A stretch of DNA of 64,000 bases from Nonomuraea indica (GTDB lineage Bacteria > Actinomycetota > Actinomycetes > Streptosporangiales > Streptosporangiaceae): contig NZ_KZ559477.1 of NCBI RefSeq assembly GCF_002850745.1, forward strand, positions 71,870 through 135,869, read 5' to 3'. The notes under the pieces are model-generated. The model made no database searches, had not been told where the DNA came from, and worked only from the letters and a program-made list of their open reading frames with translations. A program made the position numbers and the translations under genes. How positions within the stretch are numbered: position 1 is the stretch's first letter; each line of letters opens with the position of its first letter. This document shows, piece by piece, positions 28,300 to 38,761 of this stretch.

Positions 28300-28899
28300 A
28301 TGGCCAGCAGGAGAGACCTGCTCAAGTCCGCACTGCTCGGGGCCGGGGCCGGGGTCGTCGCCGCGACCGCGCTGGGCTCGCTCGGCCCCGAGGCGGCCTT
28401 CGCCGCCGAACCTCGCCTCGGGGTCGATCCGGGCGCCGCCGACCCCGACTTCGCCGAGGGGCGCATCCGGTCCGTCAAGGACGACACCCTCCTCGTCCTC
28501 GGCTCGAACCTCGTCTTCCACACCATCCGCGTCGTCGGCGGCACCAGCCTGTGGAAGCTCGGCCCGGTCGGCCTCGACCAGGCCCGGCCCGGGGACGGCC
28601 TGTACGCGAGGGGCGTCCGGATGCCCGACGGGATGCTCGCCGCCGAGTCCGTCTGGCTCAACATCGTCAACGTCAAGGGCCACGTCAAGAACATCACCCG
28701 CGAGAAGGTCCACCTGGACCACAAGGGCCAGGACATCGTCTGCCACGTCGTGGCCGGGACGTCGGTGGCGATCCACGCGGGCGGCCCCGCCTCCGGTGAC
28801 CTGTCCGTGCTGCGCGTCGGCCAGCACGTGCAGGTCCTCGGCGCCTGGCGGCCGGACACCAACGAGGTCGACATCGCCACCGTCTTCTCCCCTCACTAG
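28300..28899 (+). CDS. Tat-exported protein with DUF5666/OB-like repeats
   Basis: 199 aa. A clear Tat signal (SRRDLLKSALLGAGAGVVAA; cleavage near AFA-AEP) is followed by two similar beta-rich segments (GRIRSVKDDTLLVLGSN and GHVKNITREKVHLDHKGQ). These are typical of small OB-fold domains such as DUF5666. GGAG precedes the ATG. It lies 8 bases after the Cys-rich gene and 9 before the MauE-like gene, so the three are one operon. It may chaperone or co-export the Cys-rich protein, by analogy with Tat hitchhiking; this is inferred. Confidence 0.8.
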   Translation: MASRRDLLKSALLGAGAGVVAATALGSLGPEAAFAAEPRLGVDPGAADPDFAEGRIRSVKDDTLLVLGSNLVFHTIRVVGGTSLWKLGPVGLDQARPGDGLYARGVRMPDGMLAAESVWLNIVNVKGHVKNITREKVHLDHKGQDIVCHVVAGTSVAIHAGGPASGDLSVLRVGQHVQVLGAWRPDTNEVDIATVFSPH

Positions 28900-28908
28900 G
28901 AGCGCCGC

Positions 28909-29706
28909 ATGCACGAGATCGCCGCGCCGCAGCCGTACGTGATCGCCCTGTTCCTCGTCTGGGCCGCGCTGACGAAACTGCTCAGCCGGCAGGCGCGCGA
29001 GCAGGCCGGGCGGACCGCCCTCGCCCGGCTCACCGGCCCGGCGCGCGCGGTCCCCGCGCTCATGCTCGTCGGGCTGGCGGAGCTCGCCGTCGCGGCGGCG
29101 CTGCTGCTGCCGCCCGCCCGGCCCGTGGAGGGGGCGGCGGCCGTCGCGCTCTCCACGGGATTCCTGGCCTACCTCGGCTACGCCCACCGGGTGGCGCCCA
29201 CCTCGACGTGCGGATGCCTCGGCGGGCACGGCCGCCCGGTGGACCGCCGCGCCTTCGCCCGCGCCGGCCTGCTGCTCGCGGCCTCGGTCGCCGCGCTGTG
29301 GGCGGGGCCGCGCCCGCTGACGCCGCCGCTCGCCGCCCTCGGCGCGGCGGAGGTGGTGGCGCTGCTCGCCCTGTCGGCGGAGCTGGACCGCCACTGGCTG
29401 GTGCCGCTGCGCCGCCTGCTCGTCCGGCTGCGCCGGCCGCTCGCCGCGCCGCCGCCGCGCGACGTCCCGCTGGAGACGTCGCTGCGCCTGCTGTACCGCA
29501 GCCCCGCCTACTGCTCGGCCGCCGCGCACCTCACCTCGGACGTGCGCGAGGTGTGGGACGAGGACGACGTCAGGTTCGTCGTGTACGCGGCCCGCGACCG
29601 CACGGCCGTCTTCGGAGTCCCCCTCGGGGGAACGGACCCGGCGGACGTGCGCGTGGCCCTGGTGGAGGGCGCGCCCCTCGCGCCGCCGTCCGCTAGCCGA
29701 ACGTGA
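28909..29706 (+). CDS. MauE/DoxX-like redox membrane protein
   Basis: 265 aa. Four to five hydrophobic spans in the first 160 residues, with a TSTCGCLGGHGR loop whose CxC is characteristic of MauE-type proteins. A soluble C-terminal tail of about 100 residues follows (YRSPAYCSAAAHLTSD). MauE is needed for maturation of the disulfide-rich methylamine dehydrogenase small subunit. Here the nearby client would be the 15-Cys protein. No mauB, mauD or amicyanin gene is present, so methylamine oxidation is unlikely. The 3' end overlaps the convergent kinase gene by 14 bases. Confidence 0.78.
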   Translation: MHEIAAPQPYVIALFLVWAALTKLLSRQAREQAGRTALARLTGPARAVPALMLVGLAELAVAAALLLPPARPVEGAAAVALSTGFLAYLGYAHRVAPTSTCGCLGGHGRPVDRRAFARAGLLLAASVAALWAGPRPLTPPLAALGAAEVVALLALSAELDRHWLVPLRRLLVRLRRPLAAPPPRDVPLETSLRLLYRSPAYCSAAAHLTSDVREVWDEDDVRFVVYAARDRTAVFGVPLGGTDPADVRVALVEGAPLAPPSASRT

Positions 29707-31591
29707 CGCGCACGCCGTTGCTGAGGCCCGAGTCGTGCAGTTCCACGCCGGTGGGCCGGGCGTCCTTGGGCAGCTCGAAGACCACCGTGCCGGTGAAGGA
29801 GGAGCCCGGGCCGACCCGGACCGGCGCGATCTCCGAACCCTCCTTGTCGAGCAGCCGGACGCCGCCGTGCTCCTGGTCGTCCTCGTCGAACAGCTTCTGC
29901 TGGCCCGGGTAGAGCACCCTGGCCTCCTCGCCGACGTTGGTCACCCGCACCGTCACCCGGCAGGTGCGCTGCCTGGCGGACCTGGCCGGCTTGGGACACG
30001 TCGTGGCGGTCACCGCGAACCTCAGCCGGCCGTCCTGGACCGGGCTGTCGACGCCCCCCTCGGCGGGCGTCCGCGACGCCCAGGCGATCACGGCCAGCAC
30101 GAGCACGAGAAGCACCACGGCGATCACCACGGCCGTCACGCAGCCCGTGAAGACGCTCTTGCCCGGCTTGGGCGGCGCGTACCCGCCGGGTGGCGGCAGC
30201 GGTCCCTGCCCCGTGTGCCGTCCCGCGGGCGCAGGCAGGGGTCCCTGCGCCGTCTGGTGGTGCGGCGGCGGGCCCGGCGGGCGCGAGGGCACCGGGCCGG
30301 TGCGCTCGGCGGGCGGCACCTGGCCCGTGCGATGGACGGGCGGCACCGGGCCGGTGCGCTCGGCGGGCGGCACCTGGCCCGTGCGATGGACAGGCGGCAC
30401 CGGGCCGGTGCGCTCGGCGGGCGGCACGTGGGGTGCCGGGCGCACGTGCGGGACGGGCCCGCTGCGCTCGGCCGGCGGCACCTGTCCCGTCTGGGCGGCG
30501 AGATGGGCGGGCGGCACCGGGCCGGTCCGCTCCGGCGCCGGCATCGGGCCGGGCGCCGGCTGGGGGCCGGGTGGCGGCTGCGGGGCGCGCACCGTACGGG
30601 ACGACGCCTGCGGATGGGGCGGCGGGGCCGGCCGCCCCTGGACGCCGGGCGGCCCCTGCGCCCCGCGCGGGCCCTGCGGGAACTCCGCCAGCGGCGGGAA
30701 CTCGGTGGGATTCCACGCGTCGGTGAGGTGCCGGGTCGCCGCGAGCTGCGCGGCCGGCTCGTCGGCCGCGCCCACCAGCTCCAGCAGCAGCTGCCGCGCG
30801 GCCGGACGCCGGGCCGGGTCGGGATGGATCGCGGCGGCGACCAGCCGGTCCAGCGGCGCCGGCAGCCCCCGCAGGTCGGGCGGCGCGGTCCGGGCGCGGG
30901 CCGCCATCACGTACGCGTCACCCTCGCCGAAGGGGTGCCCGCCCAGCCCCGCGTAGGCGATCAGTGACCCCCACGCGAAGACGTCGCCGGCCGGGCTCGT
31001 CCGCCCCTCGAACACCTGCTCCGGGGCTATCCAGCCGGGCGTGCCCATGACCATGCCCGCGTTGGTGTGGCGGGAGCCGACGTGCGTCGAGCGGGCCAGC
31101 CCGAAGTCGATCACCCGCGGCCCCGCCAGCGTCAGCATCACGTTGGCCGGCTTCAGGTCGCGGTGCACGAGACCGGCGGCGTGGATCGCCGTCAGCGCCG
31201 CCGCCACGCCCACCGCGGCCGAGTGCAGGACGGACGGCGGCAGCGCCCCGTGCTGGATCAGATGGTCCTCGAGCGAGATGCCGTCGATGTACTCGGTGAC
31301 GAGATAGAGCAGCCCGTCGTGCTCGCCGTGGTCCAGCACCCGGGCTGTGCAGAACGAGGCGACCTTGCGGGCGTTGGACACCTCCTCGTGGAAGCGCGCC
31401 CGGTAGACCGGGTCGGCGGCGTAGTCGCGGCGGATCGCCTTGAGCGCCACCTGCGCGCCGTCGGCGCCCCTGGCCAGGTAGACGGTGCCCATGCCGCCCG
31501 AGCCCAGGCGGCTGACCAGCTCGTAGGGGCCGATCGCCGGCGGGTCCTCGGGCGTCAGCGGGGTGCCCGCGGAGCGGCCTAGCTGCCCCAA
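29693..31591 (-). CDS. Membrane Ser/Thr protein kinase with Pro-rich repeat linker
   Basis: 632-aa Hanks-type kinase. Residues 20-280 form the kinase domain: glycine loop LGSGGMGTVYLA, VAIK-type Lys in VALKAIRRD, HRDLKPANV (catalytic Asp, RD class), DFGLA and GTPGWIAPEQ. A Pro-rich linker of about 170 residues carries an 18-residue repeat (PPAERTGPVPPVHRTGQV). One transmembrane helix (VTAVVIAVVLLVLVLAVIAW) leads to an extracellular beta domain of about 120 residues, of the DUF4352 type. The layout suggests sensing of an external signal. It lies between two metabolic units and appears monocistronic. Confidence 0.92.
   Translation of the reverse strand: MGQLGRSAGTPLTPEDPPAIGPYELVSRLGSGGMGTVYLARGADGAQVALKAIRRDYAADPVYRARFHEEVSNARKVASFCTARVLDHGEHDGLLYLVTEYIDGISLEDHLIQHGALPPSVLHSAAVGVAAALTAIHAAGLVHRDLKPANVMLTLAGPRVIDFGLARSTHVGSRHTNAGMVMGTPGWIAPEQVFEGRTSPAGDVFAWGSLIAYAGLGGHPFGEGDAYVMAARARTAPPDLRGLPAPLDRLVAAAIHPDPARRPAARQLLLELVGAADEPAAQLAATRHLTDAWNPTEFPPLAEFPQGPRGAQGPPGVQGRPAPPPHPQASSRTVRAPQPPPGPQPAPGPMPAPERTGPVPPAHLAAQTGQVPPAERSGPVPHVRPAPHVPPAERTGPVPPVHRTGQVPPAERTGPVPPVHRTGQVPPAERTGPVPSRPPGPPPHHQTAQGPLPAPAGRHTGQGPLPPPGGYAPPKPGKSVFTGCVTAVVIAVVLLVLVLAVIAWASRTPAEGGVDSPVQDGRLRFAVTATTCPKPARSARQRTCRVTVRVTNVGEEARVLYPGQQKLFDEDDQEHGGVRLLDKEGSEIAPVRVGPGSSFTGTVVFELPKDARPTGVELHDSGLSNGVRVTFG
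30290..30430. repeat. 54-bp tandem repeats in the kinase linker
   Basis: Two full copies (30290-30343, 30344-30397) and part of a third. Each encodes 18 residues, so copy number can vary in frame. Confidence 0.85.
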
Positions 31592-31853
31592 CGTCGCTGT
31601 CCTCTCGCCGTCGTCATCCCGCCCGCCTCAACCGACCGATCCTCCGCCCGGCATGCCCTTTTCCCCCCAGACTCTAACGGAGGAAGGGCCTGCCCGGTGG
31701 CCACCTGACGCGCCGGGCGGCGCGTGGCTCGTTCCCGGGCCTCTGACGGTCCGGCGCCGCGGCCCGCGCCTCCGGCCGCCGGACCGCCCGCACGCGGAGA
31801 ACGGGCAGCTCACGCCCGGGGTGGTCAGCGGGGTGGTCAACGGAGGGCGGCCG

Positions 31854-32465
31854 TCAACGGAGGGCGGCGGCCTCCGCGGCGAGCTTCTCCACGCGATCCC
31901 AGTCGCCGGTCGCCAGCGCGTCGGCCGGGGTGAGCCAGGTGCCGCCCACGCAGCCCACGTTCGGCAGGGCGAGGTAGTCGGCCGCCGTGCCCGGCCGGAT
32001 GCCACCGGTCGGGCAGAACCGCACGTCCGGCAGCGGGCCCGCCAGCGCCTTCAGGTAGGGCACGCCACCCGCCGCCTCGGCGGGGAAGAACTTCAGCTCC
32101 TTCAGCCCCCGCTCGGCCAGCGCCATCACCTCGGAGGCCGTGGCCGCCCCGGCCAGGAACGGCACGCCGCTCGCGGCCATGGCGTCGGCCAGCGACGGCG
32201 TCGCACCGGGGCTCACCAGGAACCTGGCCCCGGCGGACACCGAGGCCGTCACGTCGCCGGCCGTGCGGACGGTGCCGGCGCCGATCACGGCGTCGGGCAC
32301 CTCGGCGGCGATGCGCCCGATCGCCTCCAGCGCGGGCTCGGTCCGCAGCGTCACCTCGATGACCGGCAGGCCGCCGGCCACCAGCGCCCGCGCCATCGGC
32401 ACGGCGGTCTCCACGTCGTCGATCACCACGACGGGGATCACGGGGGCGAGGTCGAGCAGGCTCAT
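31854..32465 (-). CDS. eda: KDPG aldolase
   Basis: 2-dehydro-3-deoxyphosphogluconate aldolase, the last Entner-Doudoroff enzyme, giving pyruvate and glyceraldehyde 3-phosphate. At 203 aa it is the usual size. The class I Schiff-base Lys is K125 in LKELKFFPAE. Glu37 in VIEVTLRT is the expected general base and CPTGGI the phosphate loop. It is the last gene of the zwf-edd-glk-eda set but is set apart by about 200 bases of repeats, so it may have its own promoter. Confidence 0.95.
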   Translation of the reverse strand: MSLLDLAPVIPVVVIDDVETAVPMARALVAGGLPVIEVTLRTEPALEAIGRIAAEVPDAVIGAGTVRTAGDVTASVSAGARFLVSPGATPSLADAMAASGVPFLAGAATASEVMALAERGLKELKFFPAEAAGGVPYLKALAGPLPDVRFCPTGGIRPGTAADYLALPNVGCVGGTWLTPADALATGDWDRVEKLAAEAAALR

Positions 32466-32545
32466 GGGATTCTCCTCATCGGCCCGCGCGGGCGACGCGG
32501 TCGTCCTGGTCCCGCACGGCTGTCATACGCCCGTCAGGGCGTCGC

Positions 32546-32686
32546 GGTGGTCAAGCGGTGGTGGGCTGGCGTTGCGGGGTCAAGCGTTGGTGGGCTGGCA
32601 TTGCGTGGTCAAACGGCGGCGGTCGGGTGGTGCGTGGTCAAGCGGTGCGTGGTCGGGTGGTGCGTGGTCAAGCGGTGGCGGTCAGG
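32546..32686. repeat. Degenerate GT-rich tandem repeat at the glk 3' end
   Basis: Repeating words GTGGTCAAGCGGTGG, GCGTGGTCGGGTGGT and GGTGGGCTGGCNTTGC make up the whole stretch between eda and glk and overlap the glk stop codon at 32668. Units are imperfect, about 15 and 30 bp long. Their base skew (G/T on the plus strand) is unlike the flanks. Confidence 0.75.
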
Positions 32687-33837
32687 CCGCCGGACGTGAC
32701 TCCGGCGGGTGTCTCAGCGGGTGTCTCAGCGGGCGTGGCGGCGGCCTGCCGGGCGAGCCAGGCCGCGGCGCCGGTCAGCGCCGGCTGCGGCGCCACGATC
32801 AGCATGGTCGCGATGGCGTCCAGGTAGCCCGACATGCCCGGGTTCGCCGTGAACCTGGCGCGGAAGCCGCCGGCACACACCCGTTCCACGATACGGGGCA
32901 GGACACCACCGCCCAGGTAGACCCCGCCGCGGGCGCCCAGGGTGAGGGCCACGTTCGCGGCGAAGCTGCCCAGCATCCCGCAGAACACCTCGATCGTCTC
33001 CGCGCACAGCGGGTCGTCCTGCCGCGCCACGATGCCCGCGGCGGTCAGCTCGGGCGCGGCCACGCCGTTCACCTCGGCGAGCGCGCGGTGCAGCCGCACC
33101 AGACCGGGCCCCGACAGGACCCGCTCCGCCACCACCTGATCCGCCTCGACGACACCGGACGGCACGACACCGGACGGCACGACTGCGGACGGGACGCCAC
33201 CGGACGCGCCAACGACAGGCGCGCCGACGACAGGCGGGCCGACGACAGGCGGGCCGGCAGCGGACGGGTCGGCGGCGGGGGAGAGCGAGCGGCGGGCCTG
33301 GGCGCGCAGCACCCGCAGCACCTCCAGTTCCCGGTCGTCCTGCACCGGCACGGTGACGTGCCCGCCCTCGCCGGGGATCGGGATCCAGCCGCCGTCCGCC
33401 GGCACCAGGCCGGCCACGCCGAGCCCGGTGCCCGGCCCGAGCACGGCCTTGACCCCGTGCGCGGGCGCCGGGCCGCCGATCGGCACCAGGTCGTCGCCGT
33501 CCAGGTGGGGCAGCGACAGCGCCAGGGCCTCGAAGTCGTTGAGCAGCGTCGCGTTCGGCACGCCGAGGTCGCGGGCGGAGCCCGCCCACGGCAGGTTCGT
33601 CAGCGCGTAGCGGTCGCCTTCGACGGGCCCGGCGACCGCCAGGCACGCCGCTCCGGGCAGCACGCCGCCGGCGTGGGCCGTCAGGTAGGCCGCCACGGCG
33701 TCGGGCAGGGTGCGGTGCTCGGCGCCGGCCAGGACCGCCACCTGCGACGGCCGCGCGCCGGGGCCGGTGACCAGCCCGAAACGCGCATTGGTACCGCCGA
33801 CGTCGGCGACCAGCCACGGGTACGGCAGAGCGCTCAC
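32668..33837 (-). CDS. glk: Glucokinase (Glk type) with repeat-derived insertion
   Basis: Phosphorylates glucose to feed the Entner-Doudoroff route. It is the proteobacterial-type Glk: ATP site VADVGGTNARFGLV at the N-terminus, TLLNDFEALALSLP carrying the catalytic Asp region, LGPGTGLGVAGLV and EGGHVTV. At 389 aa it is 50-60 residues longer than usual. The excess is an Ala/Val/Pro/Gly insertion (about residues 195-240: GPPVVGPPVVGAPVVGAS and similar) encoded by 15-bp repeats, plus a Thr/Pro tail. The GTG start at 33837 overlaps the edd stop, so the two are coupled. Confidence 0.9.
   Translation of the reverse strand: MSALPYPWLVADVGGTNARFGLVTGPGARPSQVAVLAGAEHRTLPDAVAAYLTAHAGGVLPGAACLAVAGPVEGDRYALTNLPWAGSARDLGVPNATLLNDFEALALSLPHLDGDDLVPIGGPAPAHGVKAVLGPGTGLGVAGLVPADGGWIPIPGEGGHVTVPVQDDRELEVLRVLRAQARRSLSPAADPSAAGPPVVGPPVVGAPVVGASGGVPSAVVPSGVVPSGVVEADQVVAERVLSGPGLVRLHRALAEVNGVAAPELTAAGIVARQDDPLCAETIEVFCGMLGSFAANVALTLGARGGVYLGGGVLPRIVERVCAGGFRARFTANPGMSGYLDAIATMLIVAPQPALTGAAAWLARQAAATPAETPAETPAGVTSGGLTATA
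33149..33255. repeat. 15-bp tandem repeats inside glk
   Basis: Two related sets: GACACCGGACGGCAC-type copies at about 33149-33185 and GCCGACGACAGGCGG-type copies at about 33211-33255. They encode the inserted low-complexity segment of Glk. Confidence 0.8.
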
Positions 33838-35828
33838 CGTCCGCCGGTCCCCGCGCGTCCGCCGGCCCCCGCCTGGGCGCCGGCAGGGAACCGGCCCGTC
33901 TCCGGCCGGCCCGCCTCCAGGTGCCCCGTCTCCAGGTGGGAGGCGCCCGCCTGGGCGGGGAAGCCGAGGCCGGGGCCGTGGTCCGGCGACTCGGCGCCGC
34001 TGACGCCGAAGATGCCCGCGCCCTGCTCGGCGTGTCCCGCCATCCGGCGGAACGTCGCGAACAGCTCCCGGCCGGTGCCGACCCACTGGGCGTCGCTCAG
34101 CGGCCGGCCGGCGGGCGTGCGGCGGGCCAGCTCCTCGGCCGGCACGAGCAGCTCCAGCGTTCCGGCCGCCGAGTCGAGCCGGACCACGTCGCCCTCGCGC
34201 ACCAGCGCGATCGGCCCGCCGTCGGCCGCCTCGGGCGACAGGTGGATGGCCGCGGGCACCTTGCCGGACGCGCCCGACATGCGGCCGTCGGTGACGATCG
34301 CCACCCGCTGCCCGCGGTCGAGCAGCACGGCCAGCGGCGGGGTCAGCTTGTGCAGTTCCGGCATGCCGTTGGCGCTCGGCCCCTGGTAGCGGATGACCGC
34401 GACGAAGTCCTGGCCGTCGAGCTCGCCCGCCTCGAACGCGCGCAGCAGGTCGAGCTGGTCGTCGAACACCTTGGCCGGCGCCTCGATCACCAGGTGCTCG
34501 GGCCTGACGGCCGACACCTTGCTGACGGCGCGGCCGAGGTTGCCCTCGACCATGTGGATGCCGCCGTCGGCCGCGAACGGGTCGGACACCGGCCGCAGCA
34601 CCTCCAGGTCCTTGCTGCCTCCGGTGACCTCCTCCCACACCAGCGTGCCGTCGCGCAGCTCGGGCGCCGACCGGTAGCGGTCGAGGCCGCGCCCTGCCAC
34701 GGTGAGCACGTCGGCGTGCAGCAGACCGGCGTCGATGAGGTCGCCGATGAGCACCTGCATGCCGCCGGCGTCACGGAAGTGGTTCACGTCCGCCTGGCCG
34801 TTGGGGTAGATGCGGGTCAGCGACGGCACCACCTTCGACAGGCACGCCAGGTCGTCCCAGGTGAGCACGATGCCCGCTGCGGCGGCCATCGCCACCAGGT
34901 GCAGCGTGTGGTTGGTGGAGCCGCCGGTCGCCAGCAGCGCGACGCAGGCGTTCACGATCGCCTTCTCGTCGACCAGCTCGCCGATCGGGGTGTACTCGCC
35001 GCCGTGCGCGGTGATCTCCACGGCCCGCCGCCCGGCCGCCTCGGTCAGCGCCTGGCGCAGCTCGGTGTGCGGGTTGACGAACGTCGAGCCCGGCAGGTGC
35101 AGGCCCATGACCTCCATCAGCGCCTGGTTGGAGTTGGCGGTGCCGTAGAAGGTGCAGGTGCCGGGGGAGTGGTAGGACTTGGCCTCGGCGTCGAGCAGCT
35201 CGTCCCGGCCGACCTTGCCCTCGGCGTACAGCTGGCGGGTGCGGGCCTTGACCTTGTTCGGCAGGCCGGAGGTCATCGGCCCGGCCGGCACGAACAGCGC
35301 GGGCAGGTGCCCGAAGTGCAGGGCGCCGATCAGCAGGCCCGGCACGATCTTGTCGCAGACGCCCAGCAGCAGCGTCGCGTCGAACATGTCGTGCGACAGC
35401 GCGATGGCCGTGGACATGGCGATCACGTCGCGGCTGTAGAGCGACAGCTCCATGCCGGCGCGGCCCTGCGTGATGCCGTCGCACATGGCCGGCACGCCGC
35501 CCGCGACCTGCGCGACGCCGCCCGCCGCGCGCACCGCCGCCTTCAGCGCCGCCGGGTACGTCTCGTACGGCTGGTGGGCGGAGAGCATGTCGTTGTAGCT
35601 GGTCACGATCGCGACGCCCGGCTTGGCCGTGCCCCGCAGCACCGGCTTGTCGGCGGCGGGCGCGGCGGCGAAGCCGTGGGCCAGGTTGGCGCAGCCCAGG
35701 TGCGCGCGGGCGGGCCCCTTGGCGCGCGCCGTCTCGCCGTCGCGGCGGATCCGCTCCAGGTAGACGCCACGGCTGGCACGGCTGCGGTCGGCGATCCGGT
35801 CCGTGATCTCCTGGATGACGGGGTGCAT
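33834..35828 (-). CDS. edd: 6-phosphogluconate dehydratase
   Basis: Converts 6-phosphogluconate to KDPG. IlvD/Edd-family Fe-S dehydratase of 664 aa; usual length is about 605. The [4Fe-4S] Cys ligands are in GGVPAMCDGIT, LGVCDKIVPG and SPGTCTFYGTANSNQ. The end of the core has TDGRMSGASGKVPAA. The last ~45 residues (from about ESPDHGPGLGFPAQ) are a Gly/Ala/Glu-rich tail with repeats, explaining the extra length. The ATG at 35828 follows GGAGCGTCC. It lies 47 bases after zwf and overlaps glk, in one operon. Confidence 0.96.
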   Translation of the reverse strand: MHPVIQEITDRIADRSRASRGVYLERIRRDGETARAKGPARAHLGCANLAHGFAAAPAADKPVLRGTAKPGVAIVTSYNDMLSAHQPYETYPAALKAAVRAAGGVAQVAGGVPAMCDGITQGRAGMELSLYSRDVIAMSTAIALSHDMFDATLLLGVCDKIVPGLLIGALHFGHLPALFVPAGPMTSGLPNKVKARTRQLYAEGKVGRDELLDAEAKSYHSPGTCTFYGTANSNQALMEVMGLHLPGSTFVNPHTELRQALTEAAGRRAVEITAHGGEYTPIGELVDEKAIVNACVALLATGGSTNHTLHLVAMAAAAGIVLTWDDLACLSKVVPSLTRIYPNGQADVNHFRDAGGMQVLIGDLIDAGLLHADVLTVAGRGLDRYRSAPELRDGTLVWEEVTGGSKDLEVLRPVSDPFAADGGIHMVEGNLGRAVSKVSAVRPEHLVIEAPAKVFDDQLDLLRAFEAGELDGQDFVAVIRYQGPSANGMPELHKLTPPLAVLLDRGQRVAIVTDGRMSGASGKVPAAIHLSPEAADGGPIALVREGDVVRLDSAAGTLELLVPAEELARRTPAGRPLSDAQWVGTGRELFATFRRMAGHAEQGAGIFGVSGAESPDHGPGLGFPAQAGASHLETGHLEAGRPETGRFPAGAQAGAGGRAGTGGR

Positions 35829-35875
35829 GGACGCTCCTTCGTGGGGCGGTCGGCTGCCGGGGACGGTGGGCGGGG

Positions 35876-37387
<1,512 letters not shown>

Positions 37388-37424
37388 GGCGGAACTCCGA
37401 TGATCTGTAAGAGGGATAGAACGG

Positions 37425-37453
37425 ACACTAGTCAGAGTTAGGGTCGTGCACAA
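37425..37453 (-). promoter_or_regulatory. zwf operon promoter
   Basis: On the minus strand TTGTGC (37453-37448), 17-bp spacer, TAGTGT (37430-37425). The transcript would begin about 30 bases before the TTG start of zwf. Confidence 0.55.
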
Positions 37454-37473
37454 GCGGAGTTTTGGCATCTGAG

Positions 37474-37496
37474 ATGAAAAAGTCGGGAGTTTTCAT
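37474..37496. promoter_or_regulatory. Inverted-repeat operator between zwf and the ROK gene
   Basis: ATGAAAA (37474-37480) and TTTTCAT (37490-37496) form a perfect inverted repeat with a 9-bp spacer in the AT-rich divergent gap. GGAGTTTT also occurs twice, 30 bp apart, on the plus strand. A plausible site for the adjacent ROK regulator. Confidence 0.55.
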
Positions 37497-37525
37497 TACC
37501 TAACCTCCTGTGGTTCACTAAGCCG

Positions 37526-38716
37526 ATGGCCCGACGTACCGCCGCGACGCTCGCCACGAGTGGCGAGGTGCTCCGCCTGATCCGCACGGGCGAGGCCGTG
37601 ACCCGGGCGGACCTCGGCCGGGTGACCGGCCTGTCCCGGCCCGCGGTGCAGCTGCGCGTCGGCGAGCTGCTCGACCGCGGGCTGGTCGTCGAGCGCGCCG
37701 ACTCCCCGTCCACCGGCGGCCGGCCCCCGGTCCGGCTGGAGTTCAACGCCGACGGCGGTGTGGTGCTGGTGGCCGCCCTCGGCGCGACCCGCACCAGGGT
37801 CGCCGTCTGCGACCTCGCGGCCCGCGAGCTGGCCGGGCGGGAGTTCGCCATGGACGTCGAGCAGGGGCCCGACGTGGTGCTGCCGTTGCTCATGGACACC
37901 TGGGACGAGCTGCTCGGCGACCGTCCCCGCTCGATGATCAGGGGTGTGGGCATGGGGGTGCCCGCGACCGTGGAGTTCGCCGAGGGCCGCACCGAGAGCG
38001 CCCGGGTGATGGCGTCGTGGACCGGCGTGGTGATCCCGCCGATCATCCGCGAGCGCTTCCCCGTTCCCGTGCTCGTCGACAACGACGTCAACGCGCTGGC
38101 CATCGGCGAGCACCGGGGCGTCTACCCCGAGCTGGGCGACCTGATGTTCGTCAAGGTGTCCACCCGGATCGGCGCGGGCGTCATCGCGGGCGGCGAGATC
38201 CTGCGCGGCGCCATGGGGGCGGCCGGCGAGATCGGCCACATCCCGGTGCGCGACGGCCTCGGCGTGCTGTGCCGGTGCGGCAACCTCGACTGCGTCGACT
38301 CCGTGGCCAGCGGCACCGCGCTGCTGCGGCAGCTGCGCGAGGCGGGCAAGGACGTCAAGACCATCGGCGACGTGACGGCGCTGGTGCGCGCGGGCGACGC
38401 CGAGACGATGGCCACCGTCCGCGAGGCCGGCCGCCGGATCGGCGAGGTGCTGGCCGGGGCGGTCAACATCCTCAACCCGTCGGTGGTGGTGCTCGGCGGC
38501 GACATGGCCGAGACGTTCGGACCGCTGGTGTCGAGCATCCGCGAGGTCGTCTACCGCCGCTCGACCGCGCTGGCCACCCGCCGGCTCCGCATCGAGCCGA
38601 GCCGGCTGGGCGCGGGGGCGGGCATCAGCGGCTGCGCGGTGATGGTCCTCGACCACGTCCTGTCGCCGGACGCCGTGGACGACAGCCTGACCAGACGCCC
38701 CGCCTCCCTGCCGTGA
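37526..38716 (+). CDS. ROK-family transcriptional regulator
   Basis: 396-aa NagC/Mlc-like regulator. An N-terminal winged helix (VTRADLGRVTGLSRPAVQLRVGEL) is fused to a sugar-kinase-like ROK domain with VDNDVNALAIGEH and the zinc motif CRCGNLDCVD. In this group the ROK domain senses a sugar or sugar phosphate. It is divergent from zwf across a 138-base AT-rich gap with an inverted repeat, so it probably controls the Entner-Doudoroff operon, the job HexR does in proteobacteria. The ligand is unknown. Confidence 0.92.
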   Translation: MARRTAATLATSGEVLRLIRTGEAVTRADLGRVTGLSRPAVQLRVGELLDRGLVVERADSPSTGGRPPVRLEFNADGGVVLVAALGATRTRVAVCDLAARELAGREFAMDVEQGPDVVLPLLMDTWDELLGDRPRSMIRGVGMGVPATVEFAEGRTESARVMASWTGVVIPPIIRERFPVPVLVDNDVNALAIGEHRGVYPELGDLMFVKVSTRIGAGVIAGGEILRGAMGAAGEIGHIPVRDGLGVLCRCGNLDCVDSVASGTALLRQLREAGKDVKTIGDVTALVRAGDAETMATVREAGRRIGEVLAGAVNILNPSVVVLGGDMAETFGPLVSSIREVVYRRSTALATRRLRIEPSRLGAGAGISGCAVMVLDHVLSPDAVDDSLTRRPASLP

Positions 38717-38761
38717 CACCCGGGAGGGCGCGCCGGGTCCTTCGGCCGTCTTCCTCGCCGG

